A stretch of 64,000 nt of DNA, taken from contig NZ_CP050451.1 of the NCBI RefSeq assembly GCF_014171595.1, positions 434,001 through 498,000 of the forward strand. Reading direction: 5' to 3'. The stretch is from Massilia sp. Se16.2.3 (GTDB taxonomy: Bacteria; Pseudomonadota; Gammaproteobacteria; Burkholderiales; Burkholderiaceae_D). A program made the position numbers and the translations under genes. Below are positions 29,518-37,408 of the stretch, piece by piece (positions within the stretch are counted from its first letter, which is position 1; each line of letters starts with the position of its first letter). The notes below the pieces were generated by a model, which searched no databases, was not told the DNA's origin, and worked only from the letters and a program-made list of their open reading frames with translations.

Positions 29518-30189
29518 TTACCGTGCGTAGTCGTACTTGCCGCCGCGCTCGAGGGCGCGGATGTAGGCGGGGCGGGCGTGGATGCGTGCCAGGAAGGCCG
29601 TCAGGCGCGGGTACTGCGCCCCCAGCCCGGCGCGCGCGCTTGCGGCCTCCAGCGGGAAACTCATCTGGATGTCGGCGGCGGAGAATTCGTTCCCGGCGAA
29701 CCAGCCGCACGTGGCGAGTTCGGATTCCAGGTAGCCCAGCTGGGCCTGGATATTCGGGTGTACCAGGGTGTCCTTGACCTTGCGCGCGATGGTGCGCGCG
29801 ATCGGCTTGGCGAAGAAGGGCATCGGACCATTCTCGATGCGGTCGAACACGAGCTTCATCAGGAGCGGCGACATCGCCGAGCCCTCCGCAAAGTGCAGGA
29901 AATAGGTGTACTTCAGTTTTTCGGGCGTGCCGGCCGCAGGCACGAAACGCCCCTTGCCGTAGCGTTCGACCAGGTACTCGATGATCGCACCGGATTCGGC
30001 CACGACGGTGTCGCCATCCGTGATGACGGGCGACTTGCCGAGCGGGTGCACCGCGCGCAGTTCGGCGGGCGCAAGCATCGTCTTCGGGTCGCGCTGGTAC
30101 TTTTTGATCTCGTAGTCCAGGCCGAGTTCCTCGAGCAGCCACAGGATGCGCTGCGAGCGCGAATTGTTCAGGTGATGGACGATGATCAT
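29518..30189 (-). CDS. Glutathione S-transferase family protein
   Basis: A 223-residue cytosolic GST. The thioredoxin-like N-domain starts MIIVHHLNNSRSQRILWLLEEL, with Ser in the usual activating position, and HPLGKSPVITDGDTVVAESGAI carries the cis-Pro and the gamma-glutamyl-binding E-S. The all-helical C-domain includes GWFAGNEFSAADIQMSFPL, the N-capping motif of the family. The substrate is unknown. It is 6 bp upstream of the Xni-like gene and divergent from the DUF72 gene. Confidence 0.92.
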   Translation of the reverse strand: MIIVHHLNNSRSQRILWLLEELGLDYEIKKYQRDPKTMLAPAELRAVHPLGKSPVITDGDTVVAESGAIIEYLVERYGKGRFVPAAGTPEKLKYTYFLHFAEGSAMSPLLMKLVFDRIENGPMPFFAKPIARTIARKVKDTLVHPNIQAQLGYLESELATCGWFAGNEFSAADIQMSFPLEAASARAGLGAQYPRLTAFLARIHARPAYIRALERGGKYDYAR

Positions 30190-30339
30190 GGCGCAAGGGC
30201 GGCAAAAGGAAGGACCCTTAGCTTAGCACTGTTGCGTGATTACAAAAAGATGGGCAGCCAATCGCCTGCCTTGCGCCCGCGCCACGGCACCGTTCGTCAG
30301 CGCACCGAGGCGCCCTGCCGCCCCCTCTATGATGGGCCC

Positions 30340-31239
30340 ATGGGTGCAATCTACATTGGCATATCCGGCTGGCGCTACACGCCCTGGCGCGGCGTGTTCT
30401 ATCCTCCCGGCCTGGTGCAGACGCGCGAGCTCGACTACGCCTCGCGCCAGTTGCCGACCATCGAGATCAACGGCTCCTTCTACTCCCTGCAGCGGCCCGA
30501 AAGCTACGCGGCCTGGTACCGCGCCACGCCGCCGGGTTTCGTGTTCGCGGTAAAGGGCAACCGCTTCATCACCCACATGCTGAAGCTGAACGACATCGAG
30601 GGACCGCTGGCCAATGTGCTGGCCTCGGGCGTGTTCGAGCTGCGCGAAAAACTCGGGCCTTTCCTGTGGCAGTTCCCGCAGATGGTGAAATTCGATCCGG
30701 AGCGCTTCGAGCATTTCCTGAGCCTGCTGCCGCAGGATACCGAGGCCGCCCTTGCACGCGCACTGCAATACCAGCCGCGCATGGAGGGCAAAGTGTCGCT
30801 GGTGATGGATGCGAAGCGCCCCATGCGCCACGCCGTCGAGATCCGCCACGAGAGTTTCGAGGACGCCCGCTTCATCGCCCTGCTGCGCAAGTACAAGGTG
30901 GCGCTGGTGGTCGCCGACACCGCCGGCCGCTGGCCGCATGTCGAGGACGTGACCGCCGACTTCGTCTACATCCGGCTACATGGCGACAAGGAACTGTATG
31001 CCAGTGGCTATGACGACGAGGCGATCGAGCAGTGGGCCGCGCGCATCCGCGCATGGAGGACGGGCGGGCAGCCAAAGGAAGACCGCTGCGTGTCCGCGCA
31101 CGCGCCGCCGAAGCGCACCAGCCGGGATGTGTACTGCTATTTCGATAACGATATCAAGGTGCATGCGCCGTACGATGCGCAGCGGCTGATTGCGGCGCTC
31201 GGGCTGGCTGACGCACCGCTTGATTCTTCGAATACGTAG
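30340..31239 (+). CDS. DUF72 family protein (YecE-like)
   Basis: A 299-residue TIM-barrel protein. Family marks: MGAIYIGISGWRYTPWRGVFYP at the start (read as MGAIYIGISGW then RYTPWRGVFYP), EINGSFYSLQRPESYAAWY, FVFAVKGNRFITH, VEIRHESF and the closing DVYCYFDND with HAPYDA. The biochemical role of DUF72 is unknown. Between about residues 246 and 268 there is an inserted polar segment. The TAG stop codon is supplied by a REP element starting at 31235. Confidence 0.9.
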   Translation: MGAIYIGISGWRYTPWRGVFYPPGLVQTRELDYASRQLPTIEINGSFYSLQRPESYAAWYRATPPGFVFAVKGNRFITHMLKLNDIEGPLANVLASGVFELREKLGPFLWQFPQMVKFDPERFEHFLSLLPQDTEAALARALQYQPRMEGKVSLVMDAKRPMRHAVEIRHESFEDARFIALLRKYKVALVVADTAGRWPHVEDVTADFVYIRLHGDKELYASGYDDEAIEQWAARIRAWRTGGQPKEDRCVSAHAPPKRTSRDVYCYFDNDIKVHAPYDAQRLIAALGLADAPLDSSNT

Positions 31240-31260
31240 GGTGGAGTCCTGACTCCACGC
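31235..31260. repeat. REP element, left flank of the RAYT gene
   Basis: CGTAGGGTGGAGTCC then TGACTCCACGC, an 8-bp hairpin core. It is inverted relative to the copy at 31913-31940, so the two bracket the transposase. Its TAG is the stop codon of the DUF72 gene. Confidence 0.85.
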
Positions 31261-31284
31261 TTTACACCTGCATACCACCACCGC

Positions 31285-31824
31285 CTACTCCAAATCCGCG
31301 TCCGCAATGTCCGGCGCCCCCGCCCAATCCGCCGAATAAATCCCATCCCGAACATAACGATGGAAGGTCGAATACGGCCAATCGCCAACCCGCCTGGCCT
31401 GCCCATGCTTGACCGGGTTGAAATGGATGTAATCCACATGCTTCTCCATGTCGAACTCATCGCGAATCTGGTGCTCCCAAAACCGCCGTTGCCAGATCGT
31501 CGATTCATTGCGCTGCCTCGCTGCCCGCGTCAGCAGGCTGGGATCATGTAGCCGGTCCCTGCAAGCGTTGACAACATGACGTTTGATTTCCGCCCAACGC
31601 GCCGCGTAGTCGGGATCCCCTTCCGGCAGGGTCCAGATGCAGTGCATGTGGTCAGGCATGAGTACCCAGGCGTCGATCCCAAAAGGCCGAGTCAGGCGTA
31701 CGGTCTGGATCGCGTCATGCAAGGCGGTGCGCAGTATCGGCGCGCAGAGGATGGTGCGGCGGCGGTAGGCGACGACCGTGAAGAAATAGGTGGAGCCAGC
31801 GAATTGGCGGCGGTAGCGGGGCAT
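31285..31824 (-). CDS. REP-associated tyrosine transposase (RAYT, Y1 HUH family)
   Basis: A 179-residue single-domain HUH nuclease. MPRYRRQFAGSTYFFTVVAYRRR at the N-terminus (read as MPRYRRQFAGSTYFF then TVVAYRRR) is the usual RAYT start. The metal-binding HUH motif is LMPDHMHCIWTLP. The catalytic-Tyr helix region is HVDYIHFNPVKHGQARRVGDW (HVDYIHFNPVKHG then QARRVGDW). RAYTs cut REP hairpins as single strands and are thought to spread them. Here the gene is bracketed by two inverted REPs (31235-31260 and 31913-31940) that match the family dispersed over the window, which strongly suggests an intact RAYT-REP unit. Confidence 0.93.
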   Translation of the reverse strand: MPRYRRQFAGSTYFFTVVAYRRRTILCAPILRTALHDAIQTVRLTRPFGIDAWVLMPDHMHCIWTLPEGDPDYAARWAEIKRHVVNACRDRLHDPSLLTRAARQRNESTIWQRRFWEHQIRDEFDMEKHVDYIHFNPVKHGQARRVGDWPYSTFHRYVRDGIYSADWAGAPDIADADLE

Positions 31825-31912
31825 GGTGCGGCATCGTAGGGCGATGCAGCGCGGGCGCGCTGTTTTACGTCAATCGGACGAGTGGAACCGGTAACATTTG
31901 CCGGCGGTGAAA

Positions 31913-31940
31913 CGCGTGGAGTCGGGACTCCACCCTACGG
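31913..31940. repeat. REP element, right flank of the RAYT gene
   Basis: CGCGTGGAGTCG then GGACTCCACCCTACGG, the inverted counterpart of the repeat at 31235-31260. Its right end touches the stop codon of the FeoB-associated gene. Confidence 0.85.
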
Positions 31941-32204
31941 TTATCTCTTGTCGTGGATTTTAATAACGCGATGGCTGTTACCTGGCGGCGGCGTCAATTC
32001 CTCCGGCGTCTCGCAGGTATTACAACTCTTGCACCCGCCCCCGCAGCTGTCGGCCGTATCGAGCCAGCGCACCAGCTTCGACTCCGCCCCGCCGGTCGAC
32101 AGGCGGTTGACGATGCGCACGCGCCACGCGGCCGGCAGGTATTTGGCGCCGACGTAGACGGCGGCGCACACCACGACCAGAGCGACGACGAGTTCCTGCC
32201 ACAT
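31941..32204 (-). CDS. FeoB-associated Cys-rich membrane protein
   Basis: An 87-residue protein with one N-terminal membrane segment (MWQELVVALVVVCAAVYVGA). It is followed by a basic linker and the cluster CGGGCKSCNTC, which could bind a metal or an Fe-S centre. Small Cys-rich membrane proteins of this type often follow feoB. It begins 1 bp after the feoB stop and therefore belongs to the feoA-feoB operon. A role in handling imported Fe(II) is inferred from position. Confidence 0.82.
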   Translation of the reverse strand: MWQELVVALVVVCAAVYVGAKYLPAAWRVRIVNRLSTGGAESKLVRWLDTADSCGGGCKSCNTCETPEELTPPPGNSHRVIKIHDKR

Positions 32205-32205
32205 G

Positions 32206-34089
32206 TCAGCCTCCGCCGAGTGCCAGCGCGACGCGGTAGGTGATGAAGGAAGCGGCGTAGGCCAGCGCGAACATGTAGCCGGCCATCATCCAGGCGTATT
32301 TGGCGCTGCCGGTTTCGCGGCGCACCACCGACAGCGTCGACAGGCACTGCGGCGCATACACGTACCAGGCCAGCAGCGACAATGCAGTCGCCATCGACCA
32401 GGAGCCGGCGATCAGGGGCCCCAGCGTGTTGGCGACGTCGTCGCCGGAACCGGACAGCGCGTACACGGTGCCGAGCGCGCCGACCGCCACTTCGCGCGCG
32501 GCCATCCCGGGCACCAGGGCGATGCAGATCTGCCATCCAAAGCCGATCGGCTCGAAGATCACCGCCAGCGCGCGGCCCAGCATGCCGGCCACGCTGTAGT
32601 AGATCGGCGGCTGCGTGGCGCCTTCGGGCGCGCCCGGGAAGCTCGACAGGAACCAGACCAGCACCATCAGCGTCAGGATGATGGTACCGACGCGCATCAG
32701 GAAGATCTTCGCGCGTTCCCACAGGCCCAGGGCCAGCGTCGGCAGGTGCGGCCAGTGATAGGCCGGGAGTTCCAGCATCAGCGGATGCTGGCCGCTGCCG
32801 CTGCGGCGTTTCATGTACCAGGCAACCAGCATCGCGCTGACGATGCCGAGTGCGTAGAGGACGAACAGCACCAGGCCCTGCAAATTCATGAAGCCGCCCA
32901 CCTGGCGGTCGGGAATGAAGGCGGCAATGATCAGGGCGTACACGGGCAGGCGCGCCGAGCAGGTCATCAGCGGCGCGATCATGATCGTTACCAGGCGGTC
33001 GCGCGGATTCTGGATGGTGCGCGCGGCCATCACGCCGGGAATCGCGCAGGCAAACGAGGACAAGAGCGGAATGAAGGCGCGGCCGGACAGCCCCACGCCG
33101 CCCATCATCCGGTCGAGGAGGAAAGCGGCGCGCGGCAGGTAGCCGCAGTCTTCCAGGATCAGGATGAAGAAGAACAGGATCAGGATCTGCGGCAGGAACA
33201 CGAGCACGCCGCCGACGCCGGCGATGAGGCCGTCGACGATCAGGCTGCGCAGCGGGCCTTCGCTCATCGCTCCGCCAATCCATTGTCCGATGCTGTCGAC
33301 GGTATTCGTGATCAGGTCCATCGGCGCTTCGGCCCAGCTGAACACGGCCTGGAAGATCACGAACATCAATACGGCCAGGATGAGCGGACCGGCCACCGGA
33401 TGCAGGACCACGTGGTCGATCTGCTCCGACAGGTTGCCGGTGTCGTGGGCGTGGCTGGTGCAGGCGGCCAGGATGCGGCGCACTTCGCGCTGGGTCTGTT
33501 CGACCGGCACGGTATCGATGGCGGACAGCGCTTTCGGCTGGACCGATGCGTCCAGCGGCATGCGGTCCAGCGCTTCCAGCAATGCGCTTTCGCCGCCGGC
33601 CTGGATGGCCACCGTCTCGACCACGGGCATGCCCAGCTCGCGCGACAGCTTTACCGTGTCGATCTCGATGCCGCGCTTTTTCGCGACATCGACCATGTTC
33701 AGGGCCAGCAGCATCGGCAGGCCGAGGCGCTGGATCTCCAGCACCAGGCGCAGGTTCAGGCGCAGATTGGTGGCGTTGACGACACAGACGACGGCGTCCG
33801 GTGCGCGCTCGCCGGCGCGCAGGCCGGCGACGACATCGCGCGTGATGGCTTCATCCGGCGTTTGCGCCGACAGGCTGTAGGCACCGGGCAGGTCGAGCAC
33901 GCGCAGCGCGCGGCCGGCGGGAGAAGTAAAACTGCCTTCCTTGCGTTCGATGGTGACGCCGGCGTAGTTGGCGACTTTCTGGCGCGCGCCGGTCAGGCGG
34001 TTGAACAGGGCGGTCTTGCCGCAGTTCGGATTACCCAGCAATGCGATCAGGGGCGAACCCGTCGCCACCTGTTGTTCCATGACACCCAT
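32206..34089 (-). CDS. feoB: Ferrous iron transporter FeoB
   Basis: A 627-residue inner membrane Fe(II) permease with an N-terminal G domain: G1 GNPNCGKTALFNRLTG, G2 VANYAGVTIE, G3 DLPGAYSL and G4 NMVD. The Gate domains follow with the conserved CSARLPVY and an earlier SFACAIPG, plus many membrane segments. It is shorter than E. coli FeoB (773). It starts 3 bp after feoA, and a second ATG at 34080 is also possible. The operon faces bfd/bfr across a Fur-box region. Confidence 0.96.
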   Translation of the reverse strand: MGVMEQQVATGSPLIALLGNPNCGKTALFNRLTGARQKVANYAGVTIERKEGSFTSPAGRALRVLDLPGAYSLSAQTPDEAITRDVVAGLRAGERAPDAVVCVVNATNLRLNLRLVLEIQRLGLPMLLALNMVDVAKKRGIEIDTVKLSRELGMPVVETVAIQAGGESALLEALDRMPLDASVQPKALSAIDTVPVEQTQREVRRILAACTSHAHDTGNLSEQIDHVVLHPVAGPLILAVLMFVIFQAVFSWAEAPMDLITNTVDSIGQWIGGAMSEGPLRSLIVDGLIAGVGGVLVFLPQILILFFFILILEDCGYLPRAAFLLDRMMGGVGLSGRAFIPLLSSFACAIPGVMAARTIQNPRDRLVTIMIAPLMTCSARLPVYALIIAAFIPDRQVGGFMNLQGLVLFVLYALGIVSAMLVAWYMKRRSGSGQHPLMLELPAYHWPHLPTLALGLWERAKIFLMRVGTIILTLMVLVWFLSSFPGAPEGATQPPIYYSVAGMLGRALAVIFEPIGFGWQICIALVPGMAAREVAVGALGTVYALSGSGDDVANTLGPLIAGSWSMATALSLLAWYVYAPQCLSTLSVVRRETGSAKYAWMMAGYMFALAYAASFITYRVALALGGG

Positions 34090-34092
34090 CGA

Positions 34093-34350
34093 TTATTCCG
34101 GCTGGATGGAAACGAGCGCCGCCTCGAACTTGCGCAGCGCAAAAGTCGATTCGCCGACCTTCACCGCCACCGGGCCGCCCGGCAGGCCGCGCTTGAGCAT
34201 GCGGATGCGTTCGCCCGGCACGAAACCGAGCTCCATCAGGCGGCGCGGTACGTCCGCCATGCCCTGGGCACTGGGGGCGATATGGATCACGGTCGCACTC
34301 TGCCCGGCCTTCAGGGCATCGAGTGTAGTCAAGGTGGGAGCGAGAGTCAT
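34093..34350 (-). CDS. feoA: Ferrous iron transport protein FeoA
   Basis: An 85-residue SH3-like cytosolic protein needed for FeoB activity. It shows DLKAG-like TLDALKAGQSATVIHIAPS, RLMELGFVPGERIRMLKRGLPG and GESTFALRKFEAALVSI, the full family pattern. It is first in the feoA-feoB operon. The 217-bp gap to bfd carries one clear Fur box at 34518 and AT-rich sequence near 34430-34470, which may hold the feoA promoter. Confidence 0.95.
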   Translation of the reverse strand: MTLAPTLTTLDALKAGQSATVIHIAPSAQGMADVPRRLMELGFVPGERIRMLKRGLPGGPVAVKVGESTFALRKFEAALVSIQPE

Positions 34351-34517
34351 GGCGGCGGTCCGTAAGGAGAACGGTGATGAGTTAGCGCAGCATATGTAGC
34401 GCTGATGAGACAGATACTAGCATCATAAACCTAAATGCGAATTATTTCTATTTGCAGAAACGATCACACGACAAAACCGCTTGCGTTCGTCCAAAAGTTT
34501 CCGCAAAATAGAACACG

Positions 34518-34536
34518 AATGAGAACGATTCTCATT
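34518..34536. promoter_or_regulatory. Fur box between feoA and bfd
   Basis: AATGAGAACGATTCTCATT is a near-perfect palindrome that matches the classic Fur operator core (AATGATAATCATT type). It lies 31 bp before the bfd start and about 170 bp from feoA, so it could control bfd and possibly the feo operon. Confidence 0.85.
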
Positions 34537-34567
34537 ATTCAGTTGACAATGCCAGGAAGCCATCTCG

Positions 34568-34780
34568 ATGATCGTCTGTGTCTGCAACAACATCTCCGAC
34601 CGTGAAATCCGCCAGGCCGTCGACCTTGGCATCACCTCGATTGCCGCCCTGCGCGCGGAACTGGGCCTGGGCACCGACTGCGGCAAATGCATCAGCTATG
34701 CCCGTGAAGTCCTGCATGAAGCCCTCGACAGCAAGACGACTGTTACCGAACTGAGCCGCCAATCGTCGCAACCGGCCTGA
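34568..34780 (+). CDS. bfd: Bacterioferritin-associated ferredoxin Bfd
   Basis: A 70-residue [2Fe-2S] protein that reduces ferric iron in bacterioferritin to release it when iron is scarce. The four cluster cysteines are in [15 protein letters not shown] and [16 protein letters not shown], giving the C-x-C and C-x2-C pattern of the BFD fold. It is preceded by the Fur box and followed after 94 bp by bfr. Fur derepression under low iron fits its mobilising role. Confidence 0.95.
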   Translation: MIVCVCNNISDREIRQAVDLGITSIAALRAELGLGTDCGKCISYAREVLHEALDSKTTVTELSRQSSQPA

Positions 34781-34839
34781 TCCGCCGTCTCTCGCGGCGC
34801 CGGCGATTCTGCCGCGCGCCCTGCCCTGCTTTGCTATGA

Positions 34840-34860
34840 TTGTGGTAACCGATACCACAA
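34840..34860 (+). promoter_or_regulatory. Palindrome at the bfr transcription start region
   Basis: TTGTGGTA and TACCACAA form 8-bp perfect arms around ACCGA. A -10-like TATGAT (34835-34840) abuts the left arm, so the palindrome lies at the likely start of the transcript, 14 bp before the bfr ATG. It may be an operator or a leader hairpin. It does not match the Fur box. Confidence 0.5.
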
Positions 34861-34874
34861 CAACAAGGCATATC

Positions 34875-35345
34875 ATGAAGGGCGATCCCAACGTCATCCG
34901 GCTGCTCAACGCGCAGCTGACCAACGAGCTCACCGCCGTCAACCAGTACTTCCTGCACGCGCGGATGTACCGCCACTGGGGGTTCTTCAAGCTCGGCAAG
35001 AAGGAATACGACGAATCGATCGGCGAAATGAAACATGCCGACAAGTTGATCGACCGCATCCTGATGCTCGACGGCCTGCCCAACCTGCAGGCGCTGCATA
35101 AACTCCTGATTGGCGAAAACACCGAGGAAATGCTGGCCGCCGACCTGAAGCTCGAGCGCGCCGCCCAGCTGACCGTCAAGGAAGGCATCGCCGCCTGCGA
35201 AGCGGCCGCCGATTACGTCTCGCGCGACCTGCTGCTCGTCATCCTCGAAGACACCGAAGAGCATATCGAGTGGCTCGAGACCCAGCTCGACTTGATCGTC
35301 AAGGTCGGCATCCAGAATTACCTGCAGAGCCAGATGGTCGAGTAA
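34875..35345 (+). CDS. bfr: Bacterioferritin Bfr
   Basis: A 156-residue ferritin-like protein that stores iron as a 24-mer with haem. The ATG at 34875 begins [20 protein letters not shown], the usual start, with the ferroxidase Glu in [17 protein letters not shown] and the second half in [17 protein letters not shown] and [10 protein letters not shown]. The haem-ligand Met is in DRILMLDG. It follows bfd, its release partner. A REP-bearing tandem duplication starts 4 bp after the stop. Confidence 0.97.
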   Translation: MKGDPNVIRLLNAQLTNELTAVNQYFLHARMYRHWGFFKLGKKEYDESIGEMKHADKLIDRILMLDGLPNLQALHKLLIGENTEEMLAADLKLERAAQLTVKEGIAACEAAADYVSRDLLLVILEDTEEHIEWLETQLDLIVKVGIQNYLQSQMVE

Positions 35346-35349
35346 TGTC

Positions 35350-35690
35350 GTAGGGTAGGCGGGTCTCCCGCCTACGCGTTCAACCACAACCCGATCAGCC
35401 CGAACGCTCGCATCCGATTGAACGCGCGTTGGACGCGTAGGCAGGAAACCTGCCTACCCTACGCCCCTGACGGACGCGGTGGGGGACCTTCCTGCATCAC
35501 CCACACCGGCGCCGACCACAGTAGGGTAGGCGGGTCTCCCGCCTACGCGTTCAACCACAACCGATCAGCCCGAACGCATGTACCCGATCAAGTACCGGTT
35601 GAACGCGTAGGCAGGAAACCTGCCTACCCTACGCCCCTGACGGGCGCGGTGAGGGACCTTCCTGCATCACCCACACCGGCGCCGACCACA
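35350..35690. repeat. Tandem 171/170-bp duplication carrying two REP pairs and a gene-end copy
   Basis: Unit 1 (35350-35520) and unit 2 (35521-35690) begin with the same GTAGGGTAGGCGGGTCTCCC and share most of their length. They differ mainly in about 40 bp in the middle. Each contains two inverted REPs and about 57 bp equal to the 3' end of the metallohydrolase gene (ACCTTCCTGCATCACCCACA and neighbours). Only the unit 2 copy is joined to the gene. Confidence 0.85.
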
Positions 35691-37295
35691 GGACCTTGCC
35701 GTCCGTCTGCGTCACCTTCGCATAATAGAAATGGGGTCCGGCTGGCGGTGTGAAGGTCGTCACCGCGTCGCCCGACATCTGCGTCACCACCCCGCCCCTC
35801 CCCGGTACACCTTCCATGATCGCGACCGACGCTGCCTGCTTGCCCGCCGAGCTGGCGAAATTCGCCACCAGCGTCAATGGCCCGCTGTTGTTGAATCGTT
35901 CGCCCATCAGGTGCCCGTTCGCGGTGAGCACCAGCTGCGAGCCCTTGTCCATGGTGGCGAACACGCGCCTTGCCTTCAACGCCTCGATGAAGCTGGCCTG
36001 GCTCAGGGGCGTACCGGTCGGAATCAGCACCGCGGTGCGATTGGAAAAGGCGCTGCCCCAGTTGGCACAGTGGTTGTCCTGGTTGGTGCTGAAGGCCACG
36101 TGGTAGCCCGCTTCCAGTACCTTGTTGCAGGCGGCCTCGAAATTACTGCGGCGGGTTTCGGTTTCGCTGTCGTTGGTCGAGAACGCGGTGCTGTTGGTGA
36201 CCTCGCACAGGGCCATGGCTTCGTCGCCGTCCGGCGTATAGCCGAGCGACTGGCCGCCGGCGCTGAATTGGCCATTCAGCGCCGGATGGTTGAACTGCCC
36301 CACCCAGCCGCGTGCGCGCATCAGGGTGTAGAGCGCAGCGTAGTCGCCCTTCGGCGTGGCCACATCGGCCAGCAGCTCGCCCTTGGCATTCTTTTCCCAG
36401 CCCAGCAGCTGCTCGCTATTAAAAATGTTCAGGTGGCCGCCCCCATTGATGACGCCCCATTCCATGCCGTACACGGCGAGAAATTCCGGATGCTGCGCAT
36501 TCGACGCGGCGGCCAGGTCGAGGCCCTTGCGATACAGGGCCCTGGCGGCGCCGGCATCGGCTTCAGGCCGGGTACTGTCCGAGCCGTCGTACATGTGGTT
36601 GTGTTCCGAGGCGACGAGGATGTCCAGGCCGTGCTCCCGCGCATAGGCAAAGGCGGCGTCCGGCCCATATTTTGCGCTCAAGGGTTCCTTGGCGCCCTTG
36701 CAGTCGGACAGTTCGGCGCCGCCGTCGCTGTGGTTGGTCTGGCTGTGCAGGTTGCCGAGATACACCGTGTACGGCAGCGCGCCCGCAGCCGGCGTGGCAG
36801 CGACCGTCGGGCCGCTACCCGGCAGCGGGGCGAAACGCGGCAGCGGCGGCGTCGCGAGCTTGCCGATGTCGATCTGCCAGGTCTGTTCGTGCACGTCCCT
36901 GGGCCGGCGCGTTCGACGTGGCACCGCGGCTGCCGGCGCGCAGGCGCACCGAATACACGCCGGCGGCGAGCTGGCCGGCATCGCGCCCCGACCAGGCCAC
37001 GGGAACGGACACTGGCTCCCGCGCCAGCGGCGTGCTGCCCTGCCAGCGGCGCAGCACGCGGCCGGCGGGCGAGATCAGTTCGAGCTGCCAGTCGACCACC
37101 TGCCGCGCGCGCGTTCGGATAATCAAACGCCAGCGTGAAGGTGCGGGCCTCGCTGCGTCCAGGGTCGGCCCCGAGAAACGGCGCATGCAGCGTGGCTTCG
37201 AATTCGCTGTGCTCGTCCGGCGTGGCCCCTGCCAGGGAAGCGCAGCCGCACAGCAGGGACAGCAGGAGGGATGAGGTGAGGAATAGGGTTTTCAT
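35629..37295 (-). pseudogene. PHP-type CehA/McbA family metallohydrolase lipoprotein, two frameshifts
   Basis: The ATG at 37295 starts a lipoprotein signal (LLLSLLCGC). Shifts near 37110 and 36902 then connect RARQVVDWQLELISPAGRVL (a beta-sandwich domain) with the PHP-like catalytic part. That part shows YTVYLGNLHSQTNHSDGG, DILVASEHNHMYDG, YGMEWG, GHLNIF and DNHCANWG, all metal-ligand motifs of the CehA/McbA group. The C-terminus is another beta domain. It likely cleaves a phosphate ester or related bond at the cell surface, with unknown substrate. The TAG stop is inside a REP element. Confidence 0.8.
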
Positions 37296-37318
37296 GATGC
37301 AATTGTTGCAATTGCATC
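37296..37318 (-). promoter_or_regulatory. Perfect 23-bp palindrome touching a start codon
   Basis: GATGCAATTG and CAATTGCATC form 10-bp perfect arms around TTG. The palindrome ends exactly at the ATG of the metallohydrolase lipoprotein and occupies the place where its ribosome site should be. It could be a repressor operator or an mRNA hairpin that limits translation. Confidence 0.55.
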
Positions 37319-37408
37319 ACTACCGGGACTTGCGCCAATCCCTCCCTAACTTGTCATTATTTATATCTTTTTTGACAAATAACAGCCGGGGCGACCGGGC
37401 CGGCAATC

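Noticed and set aside
32203..34365. Long plus-strand frame opposite feoB and feoA
   Set aside because: It is His/Gln/Arg-rich and opposite genes with complete motifs, so it is a composition artefact.
34430..34470. Second Fur box near feoA in the AT-rich stretch
   Set aside because: The match to the 19-bp consensus is too poor to support it.
35350..35690. CRISPR array, because of repeated palindromes at regular spacing
   Set aside because: There are only two tandem units, the repeats are REP hairpins in inverted pairs, and part of the unit is a copy of a gene end. No cas gene is present.
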